DNA of 64,000 nt from CAWDXG01 sp963822115 (GTDB lineage Bacteria; Myxococcota_A; Polyangia; Polyangiales; Polyangiaceae), in assembly GCA_963822115.1 (NCBI GenBank), contig CAWGGM010000011.1:248001-312000 (forward strand). Direction: 5' to 3'. The translations under genes were made by a program, and so were the position numbers. Below are positions 32,660 through 41,621 of the stretch, piece by piece (within the stretch, counting starts at the first letter, position 1; each line of letters begins with the position of its first letter). The notes under the pieces were generated by a model. The model was not told where the DNA came from. It searched no databases and saw only the letters and a list, made by a program, of their open reading frames with translations.

Positions 32660-33553
32660 ATGACAGGCCACAATGCCTGGATTCTTCTGCAGACCGTCGC
32701 GGAGCTTCTGATCGCGTTTTCGACTGGAGCCCGCGGCCGGCAGCCTTCACCCACCGTGCCTTCCGAACAACAGACCGTGCCTCTGTCGCACATTCCCGCG
32801 AGCGATGGGAGCGCGCGAGAAGAGGACGCACGACGGCCAATCGGCAGGAATTCCATCGGCGATCAAGCGAGGTGGTTCGCGCGGCAGGCTTTGCGAGCCG
32901 CCCAGTACGCCGCTGTCCAGCTCGCGCACCTCGGGAAGCGCGGACCAGAGTGGTATCGGGGATTCAACACCCAGGACCTGCTGCTCTCCAGCCTGCTGGC
33001 CCGTAGCGTTTGCGAGGACGATGTCGTTCTCGACATCGGCTGCAACAGAGGCCACCGGCTGAGAAGTCTGTCTCTGTTTCGCTCGGCGAAGCTGGTCGGG
33101 GTCGATATCCTCGATCCAGAGCCGCTGCCCAATCCGCTCGGCACGCCGGTACAGCTCTTGAAATTCGACGGGACGAAGCTGCCGTTCGAAGACCAGTCGG
33201 TCAACGTCGCGATGCTTTGCTACGTCCTCCACCACTTGCGACCCGCACACGCGCGGAAGCTGCTGGCCGAGGCAAGGCGCGTCACGCGACGCACGATCCT
33301 GATGCTGGAAGACAGTCTGCCGCGGTTCGAGCTGCTCTACGATCTGCGCAACCGATTCCATCGACTCGATGGCAACCTGGAGTTCTTCGGCAGCGACACA
33401 AGCCGCTACGTTGGCAGCAACGAGATGTTCCTGACTCACGACGATTGGGTCGAGCTGCTCGAGGATGCGGCGGGCGCGAAAACGGTCGCTGTGCATCCGC
33501 TACACGGATACACCCGCTATCGGCACCACACGCTCCTCGTCGCCTCTCTGTAG
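32660..33553 (+). CDS. class I SAM-dependent methyltransferase
   Basis: 297 aa from ATG 32660 (a TTG at 32651 is possible). Residues about 118-235 hold the methyltransferase core: VVLDIGCNRGHRL (motif I), LVGVDILDP (motif II acid), LLKFDGTKLPFEDQSVNVAMLCYVLHHL (motifs III-IV) and LLAEARRVTRRTILMLED. The N-terminal 110 residues contain a 'QWYRGF-like' (EWYRGFN) segment and no signal. The C-terminal part has YDLRNRFHRLDGN. Small-molecule or lipid substrates are common for this type; none can be named. Divergent from the M16-like gene. Confidence 0.82.
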   Translation: MTGHNAWILLQTVAELLIAFSTGARGRQPSPTVPSEQQTVPLSHIPASDGSAREEDARRPIGRNSIGDQARWFARQALRAAQYAAVQLAHLGKRGPEWYRGFNTQDLLLSSLLARSVCEDDVVLDIGCNRGHRLRSLSLFRSAKLVGVDILDPEPLPNPLGTPVQLLKFDGTKLPFEDQSVNVAMLCYVLHHLRPAHARKLLAEARRVTRRTILMLEDSLPRFELLYDLRNRFHRLDGNLEFFGSDTSRYVGSNEMFLTHDDWVELLEDAAGAKTVAVHPLHGYTRYRHHTLLVASL

Positions 33554-33637
33554 GACGTGCCAGAAGCCCCCGGTCGATCCGCCCTGCATGGAAAAGCGTC
33601 TCTTCCCTGCCGTCGCGCGTTCGTGAGACCCTGTCTC

Positions 33638-35611
33638 ATGACCTGGCGATCCTCGTGCAGAGCAAATGCGGCCTTGGCTGCGATACTGGTCACCTTCTCC
33701 CCCTGTGCCGCTGCCGCGGCTACGCTTTCGTTCGGCGTGGTCTCCCCCGATGTCAAGGTGCGGCCGGCCGACACGCCCGCGACCACGCCGTCGGCGACGT
33801 TGCGCGCGGCCAAGAACGAGTTCGAGCCGTTCCAGATCGTGTTCACGAGCTCGGGCGGCCCCACGAGCGGGGTGTCGGTCACGCTTTCGAAGAGCCTGAC
33901 GGGTCCAGGCGGGGCGACTATCCCCGACAAGAACGTCGTGCTGTATGCGGAGCGCTACTACCAGGTCGGCACGCCGTCGAACTCCGAGGGCGCAGCCGGA
34001 CGCTGGCCCGACCCGCTGGTCCCCAACGTCGACACGTTCTTCGGCGAAAAGCGCAATGCGTTCCCGTTCGACGTGCCCGGCACCGAATCCCGGGTCGTGT
34101 GGGTGGACATCCTGGTCCCGGCGGGCGCTGCCGCCGGCGACTACAGCGGCGAGCTGGCCGTCGAGGTGGGCGGGACGCAGCAGGGAACCGTGCCGATCGC
34201 GCTGCACGTCGGCACCTTCTCGCTGCCTTCCACCGCCACGTTCACCACGGCGTTTGGCATGGGCTGGGATGCACCGTGCCTCGCCCACTACGGCAACAAC
34301 TCCTGCGACACGAGCTGGAACGAGCCCAAGGCGAACGCGCTCAGGGAGCTGTACCTGCGCGCGGCGCTGGACGATCGCTTCACGATCTCCGACAGCGACT
34401 ACCAGCCGCCTTTTGGCGGCAGTCAGGCGCCCTACGAGCAATACGTGATGCCGCTGGTCGACGGTACGGGCCCCACGCGACTCAAGGGCGCCAAGCTCAC
34501 CGCCATCCGCCTCGACGGCGGTGATTCGAGCGTCGGACAGTGGATCACGTACGCCAAGTCCAAAGGCTTCTTCGATCGCCTGTTCTACTACCCCATCGAC
34601 GAGCCCGGCTCGAACCAGAGCCAGTGGAACTCGCTCATTGCCTCGGCGCAGGCGCTGCATTCCGCCGACGCGAACGCACGCATCATCATCACCTCGGACA
34701 TCGACGAGGCGACCTCGGCCGGCGCGACCAGCGACATCGACATCTTCGTGCCGGTCATCAACTACCTCGACGACAAGTCCGGCAACACGTACGCGGGCAA
34801 CCAGCGCCCGAAGTACGACAGCTGGCTCGCGGGCAAGTCGAACCGCCTGCTCTGGTCCTACCAGTCCTGCATGTCGCACGGCTGCGGCAATTGCGGCGAC
34901 GCGACAACGGACAGCTACTTCACAGGCTGGCCGCAGATGGTGATCGACTCGACGGGGGTGCAGGACCGGGCCTTTCCCTGGGTCGCGTTCGATCTCGACG
35001 TCACCGGCGAGCTCTACTTCGACACCACGCACCAGCTGACCACGGCCTGGGACCCCGACGGCCAGTGCGATTTCTCCGGGTCCGGAGACGGAACGATCTT
35101 CTATCCGGGCAAGCCGTCCGTGATCGGGGGCACGAAGGACATCCCGATCGAGTCGATCCGCATGAAGCTCATCCGCGAGGGCATGGAGGACTACGAGTAT
35201 CTGGTGCAGGCCGCCAAGAAGGACTCGGCCAAGGCGCACCAGATCGCATCGACGCTGTTCCCGCACCCCTGGGACACGCACAAGACGGCGGCGGATCTGG
35301 AGAACGCGCGGAACGAGCTCTTCGACATGCTCGACACGCCGGGCACGGGCGGCAGCGGCGGTGCGGGCGGCAGCGGCGGCACGTCGGGAACGGGCGGTGC
35401 AACGACGGGCGGCAGCGGCGGGATCGACGGTGGCGCCGCGGCCGGCGGCAGCAGCGGCAGCGCCGGCAAGAGCCCGGGAAGCTCGAAGAGCGGCGGGTGC
35501 GGCTGCCGCACGGCAGGCGGTCCGACACCAGGCGATGCCAGCTGGTTGCTGTTTCCGCTAGCATGGCTGGTGGTTCGGCGGCGCTGCTGGCGCCCAGCAA
35601 CGCGCGCGTAG
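33638..35611 (+). CDS. DUF4091/GH123-like glycosidase with MYXO-CTERM-like tail
   Basis: 657 aa from ATG 33638, which starts a clean signal peptide. N-terminal beta domains (to about 230: AAKNEFEPFQIVF, VVWVDILVPAGAAAGDYSG) precede a TIM-barrel-like part with FYYPIDEPG, whose acidic pair is the expected catalytic site, and the DUF4091 signature IRMKLIREGMEDYEYL near 510. A Gly/Ser/Thr linker leads to a C-terminal GCGCRTAG, hydrophobic WLLFPLAWLVV and RRR, matching the Cys/membrane/basic layout of MYXO-CTERM surface anchors. Probably an outer-surface glycan hydrolase. Confidence 0.82.
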   Translation: MTWRSSCRANAALAAILVTFSPCAAAAATLSFGVVSPDVKVRPADTPATTPSATLRAAKNEFEPFQIVFTSSGGPTSGVSVTLSKSLTGPGGATIPDKNVVLYAERYYQVGTPSNSEGAAGRWPDPLVPNVDTFFGEKRNAFPFDVPGTESRVVWVDILVPAGAAAGDYSGELAVEVGGTQQGTVPIALHVGTFSLPSTATFTTAFGMGWDAPCLAHYGNNSCDTSWNEPKANALRELYLRAALDDRFTISDSDYQPPFGGSQAPYEQYVMPLVDGTGPTRLKGAKLTAIRLDGGDSSVGQWITYAKSKGFFDRLFYYPIDEPGSNQSQWNSLIASAQALHSADANARIIITSDIDEATSAGATSDIDIFVPVINYLDDKSGNTYAGNQRPKYDSWLAGKSNRLLWSYQSCMSHGCGNCGDATTDSYFTGWPQMVIDSTGVQDRAFPWVAFDLDVTGELYFDTTHQLTTAWDPDGQCDFSGSGDGTIFYPGKPSVIGGTKDIPIESIRMKLIREGMEDYEYLVQAAKKDSAKAHQIASTLFPHPWDTHKTAADLENARNELFDMLDTPGTGGSGGAGGSGGTSGTGGATTGGSGGIDGGAAAGGSSGSAGKSPGSSKSGGCGCRTAGGPTPGDASWLLFPLAWLVVRRRCWRPATRA

Positions 35612-35661
35612 TGACGACATTCTCGGAGAATCGGCCTCCGAACGGTAGTAGCCTGCGCGGC

Positions 35662-36639
35662 ATGAAGACGCGCATCACCGAGCTGTTCGGCATCCAGCAT
35701 CCGATCATCCAGGGCGGCATGCACTACGTGGGCCTCGCCGAGCTCGCGTCTGCCGTGTCCAACGCCGGGGGGCTCGGCATCATCACGGCGCTGACCCTGG
35801 GCACGCCCGAGAACCTCGCCAAGGAGATCGCCCGCTGTCGCGAGATGACCGACAAGCCGTTCGGCGTGAACCTCACCTTCCTGCCCGCCTTCGCCGCTCC
35901 TCCCTACCCCGAGTACATCGACGCCATCATCCAGGGCGGGGTGAAGATCGTCGAGACCGCCGGCCGAAACCCCCAGGAGCACATGCCGGCGCTCAAGGCA
36001 GCCGGCATCAAGGTGATCCACAAGTGCACCTCGGTCCGCCACTCCCTCAAGGCGGAGAAGATCGGCTGCGATGCGGTGAGCGTCGACGGCTTCGAGTGCG
36101 CCGGTCACCCGGGCGAGGACGACATCCCCAACATGATCCTGCTGCCCCGGGCGGCCGAGGAGCTCACCATTCCGTTCGTCGCCTCCGGCGGGATGGCCGA
36201 CGGGCGCAGCCTGGTGGCTGCCCTGGCGATGGGCGCCGAGGGCATGAACATGGGAACGCGCTTCATCGCCACCAAGGAGGCGCCGGTTCACGACAACGTG
36301 AAGCAGGCCATCCTGAAGGCGACCGAGCTCGATACGCGCCTCATCATGCGCCCTCTGCGCAACACCGAGCGCGTGCTGAACAACCCGGCGGTGGAGCAAC
36401 TCCTCGAGATCGAGCGCGAGAAGGGGGCCGACCTCAATATCGGGGACATCATCGCGCAGGTGGCGGGGATCTACCCGAAGGTGATGGAAGAAGGCGAAGT
36501 CGGTGCCGGGGCCTGGTCCTGCGGCATGGTGGCGGGCCTGATCCACGACGTTCCCACCGTCAAGGAGCTCATCGATCGCATCATGGCCCAGGCCGACTCG
36601 ATCATCACCGAGCGCCTGGCGGGCCTCTCCGCGGGCTAG
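35662..36639 (+). CDS. nitronate monooxygenase family flavoprotein
   Basis: 325 aa. A TIM-barrel flavoenzyme of the 2-nitropropane dioxygenase family: IQHPIIQGGMHYVG at the N-terminus, NAGGLGIITA, PFGVNLTF, VKIVETAGRNP, VDGFECAGHPGEDD (the AGGHxG-like loop with the active-site His region), PFVASGGMADGRS and MGAEGMNMGTRF for FMN phosphate binding. The enzyme oxidises alkyl nitronates in detoxification, though many members act in fatty-acid or unknown chemistry. It is cytosolic. No neighbour suggests a pathway. Confidence 0.88.
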   Translation: MKTRITELFGIQHPIIQGGMHYVGLAELASAVSNAGGLGIITALTLGTPENLAKEIARCREMTDKPFGVNLTFLPAFAAPPYPEYIDAIIQGGVKIVETAGRNPQEHMPALKAAGIKVIHKCTSVRHSLKAEKIGCDAVSVDGFECAGHPGEDDIPNMILLPRAAEELTIPFVASGGMADGRSLVAALAMGAEGMNMGTRFIATKEAPVHDNVKQAILKATELDTRLIMRPLRNTERVLNNPAVEQLLEIEREKGADLNIGDIIAQVAGIYPKVMEEGEVGAGAWSCGMVAGLIHDVPTVKELIDRIMAQADSIITERLAGLSAG

Positions 36640-36880
36640 AAGTGATGCGGGGACCGCGTTGACGGGTCGTCCACAACGTCGTGCTGACCCGTGACGGGAT
36701 CGCGGGCCTCACGGGCACGCGCCGCGCTCCTTCTGGCCATGGTTCTGGCCGGCGCGCTGGTCGGTGTGGAAACGGCTGGCCGGTAGCGTCCGTGCACGAT
36801 GCGCCGGAGCGGTCGCGAAAGGGATTCCGAAAATGGGGGTAGACGCACGCGCGTTGCCTTCGGTAGGGGTGGAAGCTGTC

Positions 36881-37618
36881 ATGCGCGTTTCTCGTTTGTC
36901 TCCGTTCCTTGCGCTGCTTGCCGCTTTCCAGCTTGCGGCATGCAAACACCACAGCACCAAGTCCGGCTCCGCCGCCGCCGCGGTGTCCGCCGCAAGAAAA
37001 GCGGCGGCGCCGGCGAAGAAGGGTACCGGCCCCGACGCTTGTGCTGTGCTCACCGCTTCGCTCGTCCGCACCACGCTCGGCCTCCCTGCCAGCGTGCAGC
37101 TCCAGAAAAAGGACGAGCACGGCATGTTTCCGATGTGCACCTACTCGTGGCCGAACCCGAACGCGGCCAAGCAGATGGCCGCATACAGGAAGCACGAACA
37201 GGCGCAGATGCAGAAGATGATCGCGCACATGGGGCAGCACAAGGGGGCGCAGGATCTGGTCGATATGGTCAGCCGCCCGCCTCCCAACCGGGACCGCGTC
37301 TCGCTCACGCTGGTAGGCGATCAGTCCAGCTCCGCGGAAGCCGCGCGCAAGAGCTTCGAAGCGAGTCAGCGCCAGGTCAACCAGGGCATCAAGGGCACGG
37401 TGGATGCGGGCGGCACATCGCAGAAGGTCACGTTCCGCATCAAGAACCATCCCGTCACCGGCGTGGGGGACGAAGCACGCTGGAGCCCGCGGATGGCGCA
37501 ACTATCGGTAGTGGCCGGCACCCACATCTTCCACGTGATCGCCCAGACGCAGGCCAAGCGCGCCGCCGATCTCGCCGACGCCAAGAAGCTCGCTGCAGCG
37601 GTGATCAAGAAGCTCTAG
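36881..37618 (+). CDS. lipoprotein of unknown function
   Basis: 245 aa from ATG 36881, preceded by GGGGTGGAAG and followed by a signal with lipobox LAAC (Cys20). The frame is open further upstream but without signal-like sequence. The mature part begins with an Ala/Lys linker and then DACAVLTASLVRTTLGLPAS and FPMCTYSWPNP, resembling DUF3558-type lipoproteins in which a Cys pair brackets a helix. It ends in a helix ADLADAKKLAAAVIKKL. Function unknown. A strong hairpin follows the stop. Confidence 0.7.
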   Translation: MRVSRLSPFLALLAAFQLAACKHHSTKSGSAAAAVSAARKAAAPAKKGTGPDACAVLTASLVRTTLGLPASVQLQKKDEHGMFPMCTYSWPNPNAAKQMAAYRKHEQAQMQKMIAHMGQHKGAQDLVDMVSRPPPNRDRVSLTLVGDQSSSAEAARKSFEASQRQVNQGIKGTVDAGGTSQKVTFRIKNHPVTGVGDEARWSPRMAQLSVVAGTHIFHVIAQTQAKRAADLADAKKLAAAVIKKL

Positions 37619-37648
37619 CGCGGCGCGTAGCGGCCGGCGCGCACCGCC

Positions 37649-37686
37649 GCTCGCGGTCGTCAAAGCATCGCTTTACGACCGCGAGC
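37649..37686. terminator. strong bidirectional terminator hairpin
   Basis: GCTCGCGGTCGT (37649-37660) pairs perfectly with ACGACCGCGAGC (37675-37686). The loop itself pairs as AAAGC-ATC-GCTTT, giving a 12 + 5 bp stem. It sits midway between two convergent genes (ends at 37618 and 37706), the expected place for a shared terminator. There are no long T runs. Confidence 0.7.
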
Positions 37687-37705
37687 CCCGTGTCTCGCGC
37701 GTGGC

Positions 37706-38233
37706 CTATTGCTGGAAGCAGTACAGGCGCACGTTGGTGCGGTTGCAGTACTGCAAGTAGACGTGGGTCCACTTGCTGCTCGCGGCGTTCAGCACGCCGA
37801 CCTCGGCGATCGATGCGCTGGCGGCGTTGCTGGTGAAGCCACTGCAGCCGTTGGGCGTGGCCGCCGCGCCGCTGGGGGAGGTGTTCGTCCACACCTCGCT
37901 GTTGGTCAGCGTGTTGCCCTGTTCGCTCATGTCGATCGCGTGGGTGAGCGTACCGTCCGTGAGGTCGGCCCAGTTCCTGGCGACCAGCGTGCCGTCGAGC
38001 AGCCGGTAGGCGCCCTTGCTGTGGGTGAAACTCGTGGACGGGTTGGACTTGCTGTCGGACGCCCGGGCCTTCCACTTGCCGCCCAGCGACTGGGCGTCGG
38101 CCGCGGTCTGGCAGATCTTGTCCGCGCCGGCCGTGCCGCCCAGGTTCGCGCTCTGGAAATCCTGCGTGACGAAGATGCGCGCGGAGGCCACGCACTTGTT
38201 GTTCACGCACCCTGGAGCGGCCCGCAGTGGCAC
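37706..38233 (-). CDS. DUF1554 domain, 3' part of a frameshifted lipoprotein gene
   Basis: About 175 codons in this frame. ARIFVTQDFQSANLGG, ADKICQTAADAQSLGGKWKA, YRLLDGTLVARNWADL, LTDGTLTHAIDMSEQG, EVWTNTSPSG and CSGFTSNAA are the ordered blocks of DUF1554, a C-type-lectin-like extracellular domain known from Leptospira and myxobacteria. The natural protein would begin with the lipoprotein head encoded in the adjacent frame at 38203-38586; the ATG/CTG starts here would not give a signal peptide. CVNNKCVA before the domain is the module that normally follows the Gly-rich linker. Confidence 0.65.
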   Translation of the reverse strand: MPLRAAPGCVNNKCVASARIFVTQDFQSANLGGTAGADKICQTAADAQSLGGKWKARASDSKSNPSTSFTHSKGAYRLLDGTLVARNWADLTDGTLTHAIDMSEQGNTLTNSEVWTNTSPSGAAATPNGCSGFTSNAASASIAEVGVLNAASSKWTHVYLQYCNRTNVRLYCFQQ

Positions 38234-38586
38234 GGAGCACCTGCGTGCGCGCCTCCCGCACCGGCAGCTCCCGCGGCTCCACCTGTTCCGGCGCCGCCGT
38301 CCACACCCGCGGTGCCGCCGGTGCCGGCGCTGCCGGCCGAACCAGCGCTGCCAGCGCTACCGCCCGTCCCCGCTGTCCCGGCACTGCCGGCCATACCTCC
38401 CCCGAATCCGCCCGTTCCCGCGCTTCCAGCCGAGCCACCGGAGCCGGCAGTGCCCGCGGAGCCCGCGGTGCCCGACGAGCCGGCGGAGCCATCAACGCCG
38501 CCGTCGGTGCCCGAGCCGATGCTCGTGCTGCTGCTTCCGCCGCACGCTTGCGTCGCGACCAGGCCCAGTACTGCAGCCATGATCAA
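38203..38586 (-). CDS. Gly/Ser-linker lipoprotein head, 5' part of a frameshifted gene
   Basis: 127 codons. A signal MIMAAVLGLVATQACGG with lipobox TQAC (Cys15) and about 95 residues of Gly/Ser/Ala/Thr linker, then AGAPCHCGPLQGA and a stop. In the next frame the expected Cys module and DUF1554 domain follow directly (37706-38233), so the coding sequence is shifted by one base near 38215-38235. Either the gene is recently broken, or the repetitive GC-rich region was misread or is phase-variable. A palindromic AT-rich site lies 10 bases upstream. Confidence 0.65.
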   Translation of the reverse strand: MIMAAVLGLVATQACGGSSSTSIGSGTDGGVDGSAGSSGTAGSAGTAGSGGSAGSAGTGGFGGGMAGSAGTAGTGGSAGSAGSAGSAGTGGTAGVDGGAGTGGAAGAAGAGGAHAGAPCHCGPLQGA

Positions 38587-38596
38587 AGAAGGGGTT

Positions 38597-38611
38597 CAAT
38601 ATCTCATATTG
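38597..38611. promoter_or_regulatory. AT-rich palindrome upstream of lipoprotein start
   Basis: CAATAT-CTC-ATATTG is a perfect inverted repeat 11 bases before the ATG at 38586, in a genome where AT-only stretches are rare. Position and symmetry suggest an operator or leader structure for the lipoprotein gene. The remaining gap to 38771 holds nothing else I can support. Confidence 0.45.
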
Positions 38612-38771
38612 TGTGCGTCTCCAGATAAAGGCAGAGAAGGCGATCGTGGGATCGCTATCCATGTCGGCGGGTCGGAGCAACACATACTTGTCCCGGCCGG
38701 GCGAATGCCCGGGACCGCTTGAGGAATGCGCCGCACTTCGTTCGTGCTCGAACACGCGGTTCGGCCGGCCG

Positions 38772-40472
38772 CTACTTCGCCAGATCCGCTTCCAGCTTTT
38801 CGCGCACCTTCGCCAGGATCTCCTGCTCGAGGGCGACGGACTCCTGCTCGATAGCCTTGCCGCGGGCGATGAAGTCGGCCACGCGCGCCTTGTCGGTCAG
38901 GCCGGGGCAGTTGATCTGGACGTTGAGGAAGGCGCCGTGGACCGCAGCGCGCGCGGCCAGGGCGCCGACGCCCGCGTCGGAGATGGAGGCCGGGTTGCCG
39001 ATCTCGGCCATGGCCTTGGCCACGTCGAGCGCGGCGCGGGAAAGTTCCATCACGCGGAAGGGCACCTCGATGGCCGCGACGGTGGCATCCTCTATGGCCT
39101 GCTTGCGCGCCTGCTTGTCCGCCGCGGTCTCCTGGGGCATGCGGAACGCCGCCATCACGCGGTTGAAGGCCGCGGTGTCCTCGTCGATCAGGCGCAAGAG
39201 CTGGTCGTGCAGCTCCTTGCCCTGCTCGGCCCAGTCGCTCATCTCCTCCCAGCGATCGTCCCAGCCGCGCTTGTGCGACGACAGGTTGGCGACCATCGTG
39301 CCGAGCGCCGCGCCCATCGCGCCCATGGCAGCAGCCACCGAGCCGCCGCCCGGAGCGACCGACTCGGAGGCCGTCTCCTCGACGAAACCCCGCACGGTCA
39401 GATCGACCAGCCCGGGCGGGTCGTCCTTGGCCATCACGTACTCGATGATCTTTTCTTCGGGGACGAACGGCTTCAGCTCGTCGAGGCCCATCGACTTCAC
39501 GGCGATCTTGATCAGCTCGCGGTCGGCGACGCCCACCGAGCGCTGCTGCTTGCGCAGGAAGTAGCGCCCCGCCTCCAGCATGGCCCCGAGCGGGATCAGA
39601 CCCACCAGCTCGGAGCCGGTCACGCGCAGGCCACGCGCGCTGGCCTTGTCGCACACCTCGTCGAAGGCGACGTGGACGGGGGTGACCGAGATGTTGGTCA
39701 GGTTCATCGAAATCTGCGCGATGCCGTACTCCTCGATGAACCAGCCGATCGCCTTCACGCACTTCAGCGTGCCGGGGACCATGACCGGGTTGCCCTTGTC
39801 GTCGCGGACGACCTTGCCCGTCAGCTTGCCGCCCTCGCGCTTCTCGCGGCCGCGCTCGCGCACGTCGAAGGCGACGGCGTTGGCGCGGCGGGTCGAGGTG
39901 GTGTTGAGGTTGACGTTGTACGCGACCAGGAAGTCGCGCGCCCCGACGGCGGTGGCGCCGGCACCGGCGTTGAATTCGCTGGGGCCGAAGTCGGGCTTCC
40001 ATTCCGGATCGGCGAGCTTGCTCTGCAGTCCCTCGTACTCGCCGGCGCGCACCGTGGCGAGGTTTCTGCGCTTGTCGCTCGTGGCGGCGTTCTCGTAGCA
40101 GTACACCGGGATGCCCAGCTCGCCGATGCGGCGGCCGAGCTCGCGCGCGTGCGCCGCCGTCTCTTCCATGCTGATGTCCGCCACCGGCACCAGCGGGCAC
40201 ACGTCGGTGGCGCCGAAGCGCGGGTGCTCGCCCTTGTGCTTCGACATGTCGATCAGCTCGGCGGCCTTGGCGGCGGCCTTGACGGCCGCCTCGATCACCG
40301 ACTCCGGCGCGCCGACGAAGGTGACCACGGTGCGGTTGGTGGCCTTGCCCGGATCGACGTCGAGCAGCTTGACGCCCTCGACGCTCTCGATTTCATCGGT
40401 GATCTGCCGGATCACCGTCATGTCGTTGCCTTCGCTGAAGTTCGGAACGCACTCGATCAATGGCTGCGGCAT
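38772..40472 (-). CDS. ftcD: bifunctional glutamate formiminotransferase/formiminotetrahydrofolate cyclodeaminase
   Basis: 566 aa. The N-terminal part (to about 330) is the formiminotransferase: IECVPNFSEG at the start, LLDVDPGKATNRTVVTFVG, KHKGEHPRFGATDVCPLVP and ISMNLTNISVTPVHVAFDEV, with the conserved His. The C-terminal part (about 350-566) is the cyclodeaminase: VEETASESVAPGGGSVAAAMGA and the helical bundle ending in NVQINCPGL. It transfers the formimino group of formiminoglutamate to tetrahydrofolate and releases ammonia, the end of one histidine degradation route. Other hut genes are not in the window. It lies 57 bases after proB on the same strand. Confidence 0.9.
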   Translation of the reverse strand: MPQPLIECVPNFSEGNDMTVIRQITDEIESVEGVKLLDVDPGKATNRTVVTFVGAPESVIEAAVKAAAKAAELIDMSKHKGEHPRFGATDVCPLVPVADISMEETAAHARELGRRIGELGIPVYCYENAATSDKRRNLATVRAGEYEGLQSKLADPEWKPDFGPSEFNAGAGATAVGARDFLVAYNVNLNTTSTRRANAVAFDVRERGREKREGGKLTGKVVRDDKGNPVMVPGTLKCVKAIGWFIEEYGIAQISMNLTNISVTPVHVAFDEVCDKASARGLRVTGSELVGLIPLGAMLEAGRYFLRKQQRSVGVADRELIKIAVKSMGLDELKPFVPEEKIIEYVMAKDDPPGLVDLTVRGFVEETASESVAPGGGSVAAAMGAMGAALGTMVANLSSHKRGWDDRWEEMSDWAEQGKELHDQLLRLIDEDTAAFNRVMAAFRMPQETAADKQARKQAIEDATVAAIEVPFRVMELSRAALDVAKAMAEIGNPASISDAGVGALAARAAVHGAFLNVQINCPGLTDKARVADFIARGKAIEQESVALEQEILAKVREKLEADLAK

Positions 40473-40529
40473 GCTGACCTCCTGGCGCGGCGGACCTTAG
40501 CCAATCGCCGGGGCGCGGACCAGCCCGGC

Positions 40530-41621
40530 CTAGCCCACGATCACCAGATCATCCTTGTGCACCACGACCAGGTCGTGGCCTTCCGTCCCGAACAGCAGAT
40601 CGAGATCCTTGCCCTTGAGCCCGGCGGCGCGCGCCACGTCGAGCGCGCCGAGGCGCGTCAGGCCGCGGCCGACCTCGGTGCCGTCGGGGGCGACGAGGCG
40701 CACGGAGTCGCCGGGGTTGAACTGGCCGCGCACGCCGAGCACGCCGACCGGAAGCAGGCTGCTGCGACCGCCGCGCACGGCGCCCACGGCGCCCTCGTCG
40801 AGCAGCACGGTGCCGCGCGGGCGCAGCGTGTAGGCGATCCAGTGTTTGCGGGCGCGCAGGGCGCGACCGACGAGCGGAAAGAGCGTGCCCACGTCGTGAC
40901 CGGCGAGCACCTCGCCCAGCACGCCCTCGCGCCCGGCCGGCGCGATCACCACCTGGGCGCCAGCGTGGGAGGCTTTGCGTGCGGCGTCGAGCTTGCTCTC
41001 CATTCCCCCGCTGCCGACACCCTGGCGCTGTTCCAGCTTCCCCACGACGGCGTTGTCGCTCATCACGGCGATGCGGCGGCCCTTGTTGTCGAGCACGCCC
41101 TCCACGTCCGTGAGCAGCACGAGCAGGTCGGCGCCGACCAGCGGCGCGACCATGGCTGCCAGCTGGTCGTTGTCGCCGAAGCGGATCTCCTCGGTCGAGA
41201 CCGTGTCGTTCTCGTTGACGATGGGCACGGCGCCTGCGTCGAGCAGCGCGGCCAGCGCTTCGCGCGCGTTGTTGACGCGCAGCCGGTCGGCGAGGTCGGC
41301 GTGCGTGAGCAGCACCTGTGCGACCGTGAGGCCCTCGGCCGCGAAGGCCTGCTCGTAGCGGTGCATCAGCACGCTCTGGCCGGCGGCGGCCGCGGCCTGC
41401 AGCCGCGCCATCTCGCGCGGGCGGCTGCGATAGCCGAGCCGCTCGCAGCCGATGCTGATGGCGCCGCTCGACACCAGCACGAAGCTGCGCTTGCCGCGCG
41501 AGTGCGCGGCGATCTCGGCGGCGATGCGCTGGACCAGATCGCTGCCGTCGGAAAGCGCGCGCGAGCCGATCTTGATCACGACGCGCCGCGCCTGGGAGAG
41601 GGATCGTCGCTGCTCGCTCAC
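40530..41621 (-). CDS. proB: glutamate 5-kinase
   Basis: 363 aa from a GTG at 41621 overlapping the previous stop (GTGA). Amino-acid kinase domain: VVIKIGSRALSDG, FVLVSSGAISIGCERLG, QVLLTHADL, VPIVNENDTVSTEEIRFGDNDQLAAMVA, LLTDVEGV and GVGSGGMESKLDAARKA (nucleotide/Mg loop). A C-terminal PUA domain begins near residue 275 (LLPVGVLGVRGQFNPGDSV). It catalyses the first step of proline synthesis. proA is absent here; the neighbours (an SppA fusion and a degenerate ABC protein) make an unusual operon for proB. Confidence 0.93.
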   Translation of the reverse strand: MSEQRRSLSQARRVVIKIGSRALSDGSDLVQRIAAEIAAHSRGKRSFVLVSSGAISIGCERLGYRSRPREMARLQAAAAAGQSVLMHRYEQAFAAEGLTVAQVLLTHADLADRLRVNNAREALAALLDAGAVPIVNENDTVSTEEIRFGDNDQLAAMVAPLVGADLLVLLTDVEGVLDNKGRRIAVMSDNAVVGKLEQRQGVGSGGMESKLDAARKASHAGAQVVIAPAGREGVLGEVLAGHDVGTLFPLVGRALRARKHWIAYTLRPRGTVLLDEGAVGAVRGGRSSLLPVGVLGVRGQFNPGDSVRLVAPDGTEVGRGLTRLGALDVARAAGLKGKDLDLLFGTEGHDLVVVHKDDLVIVG

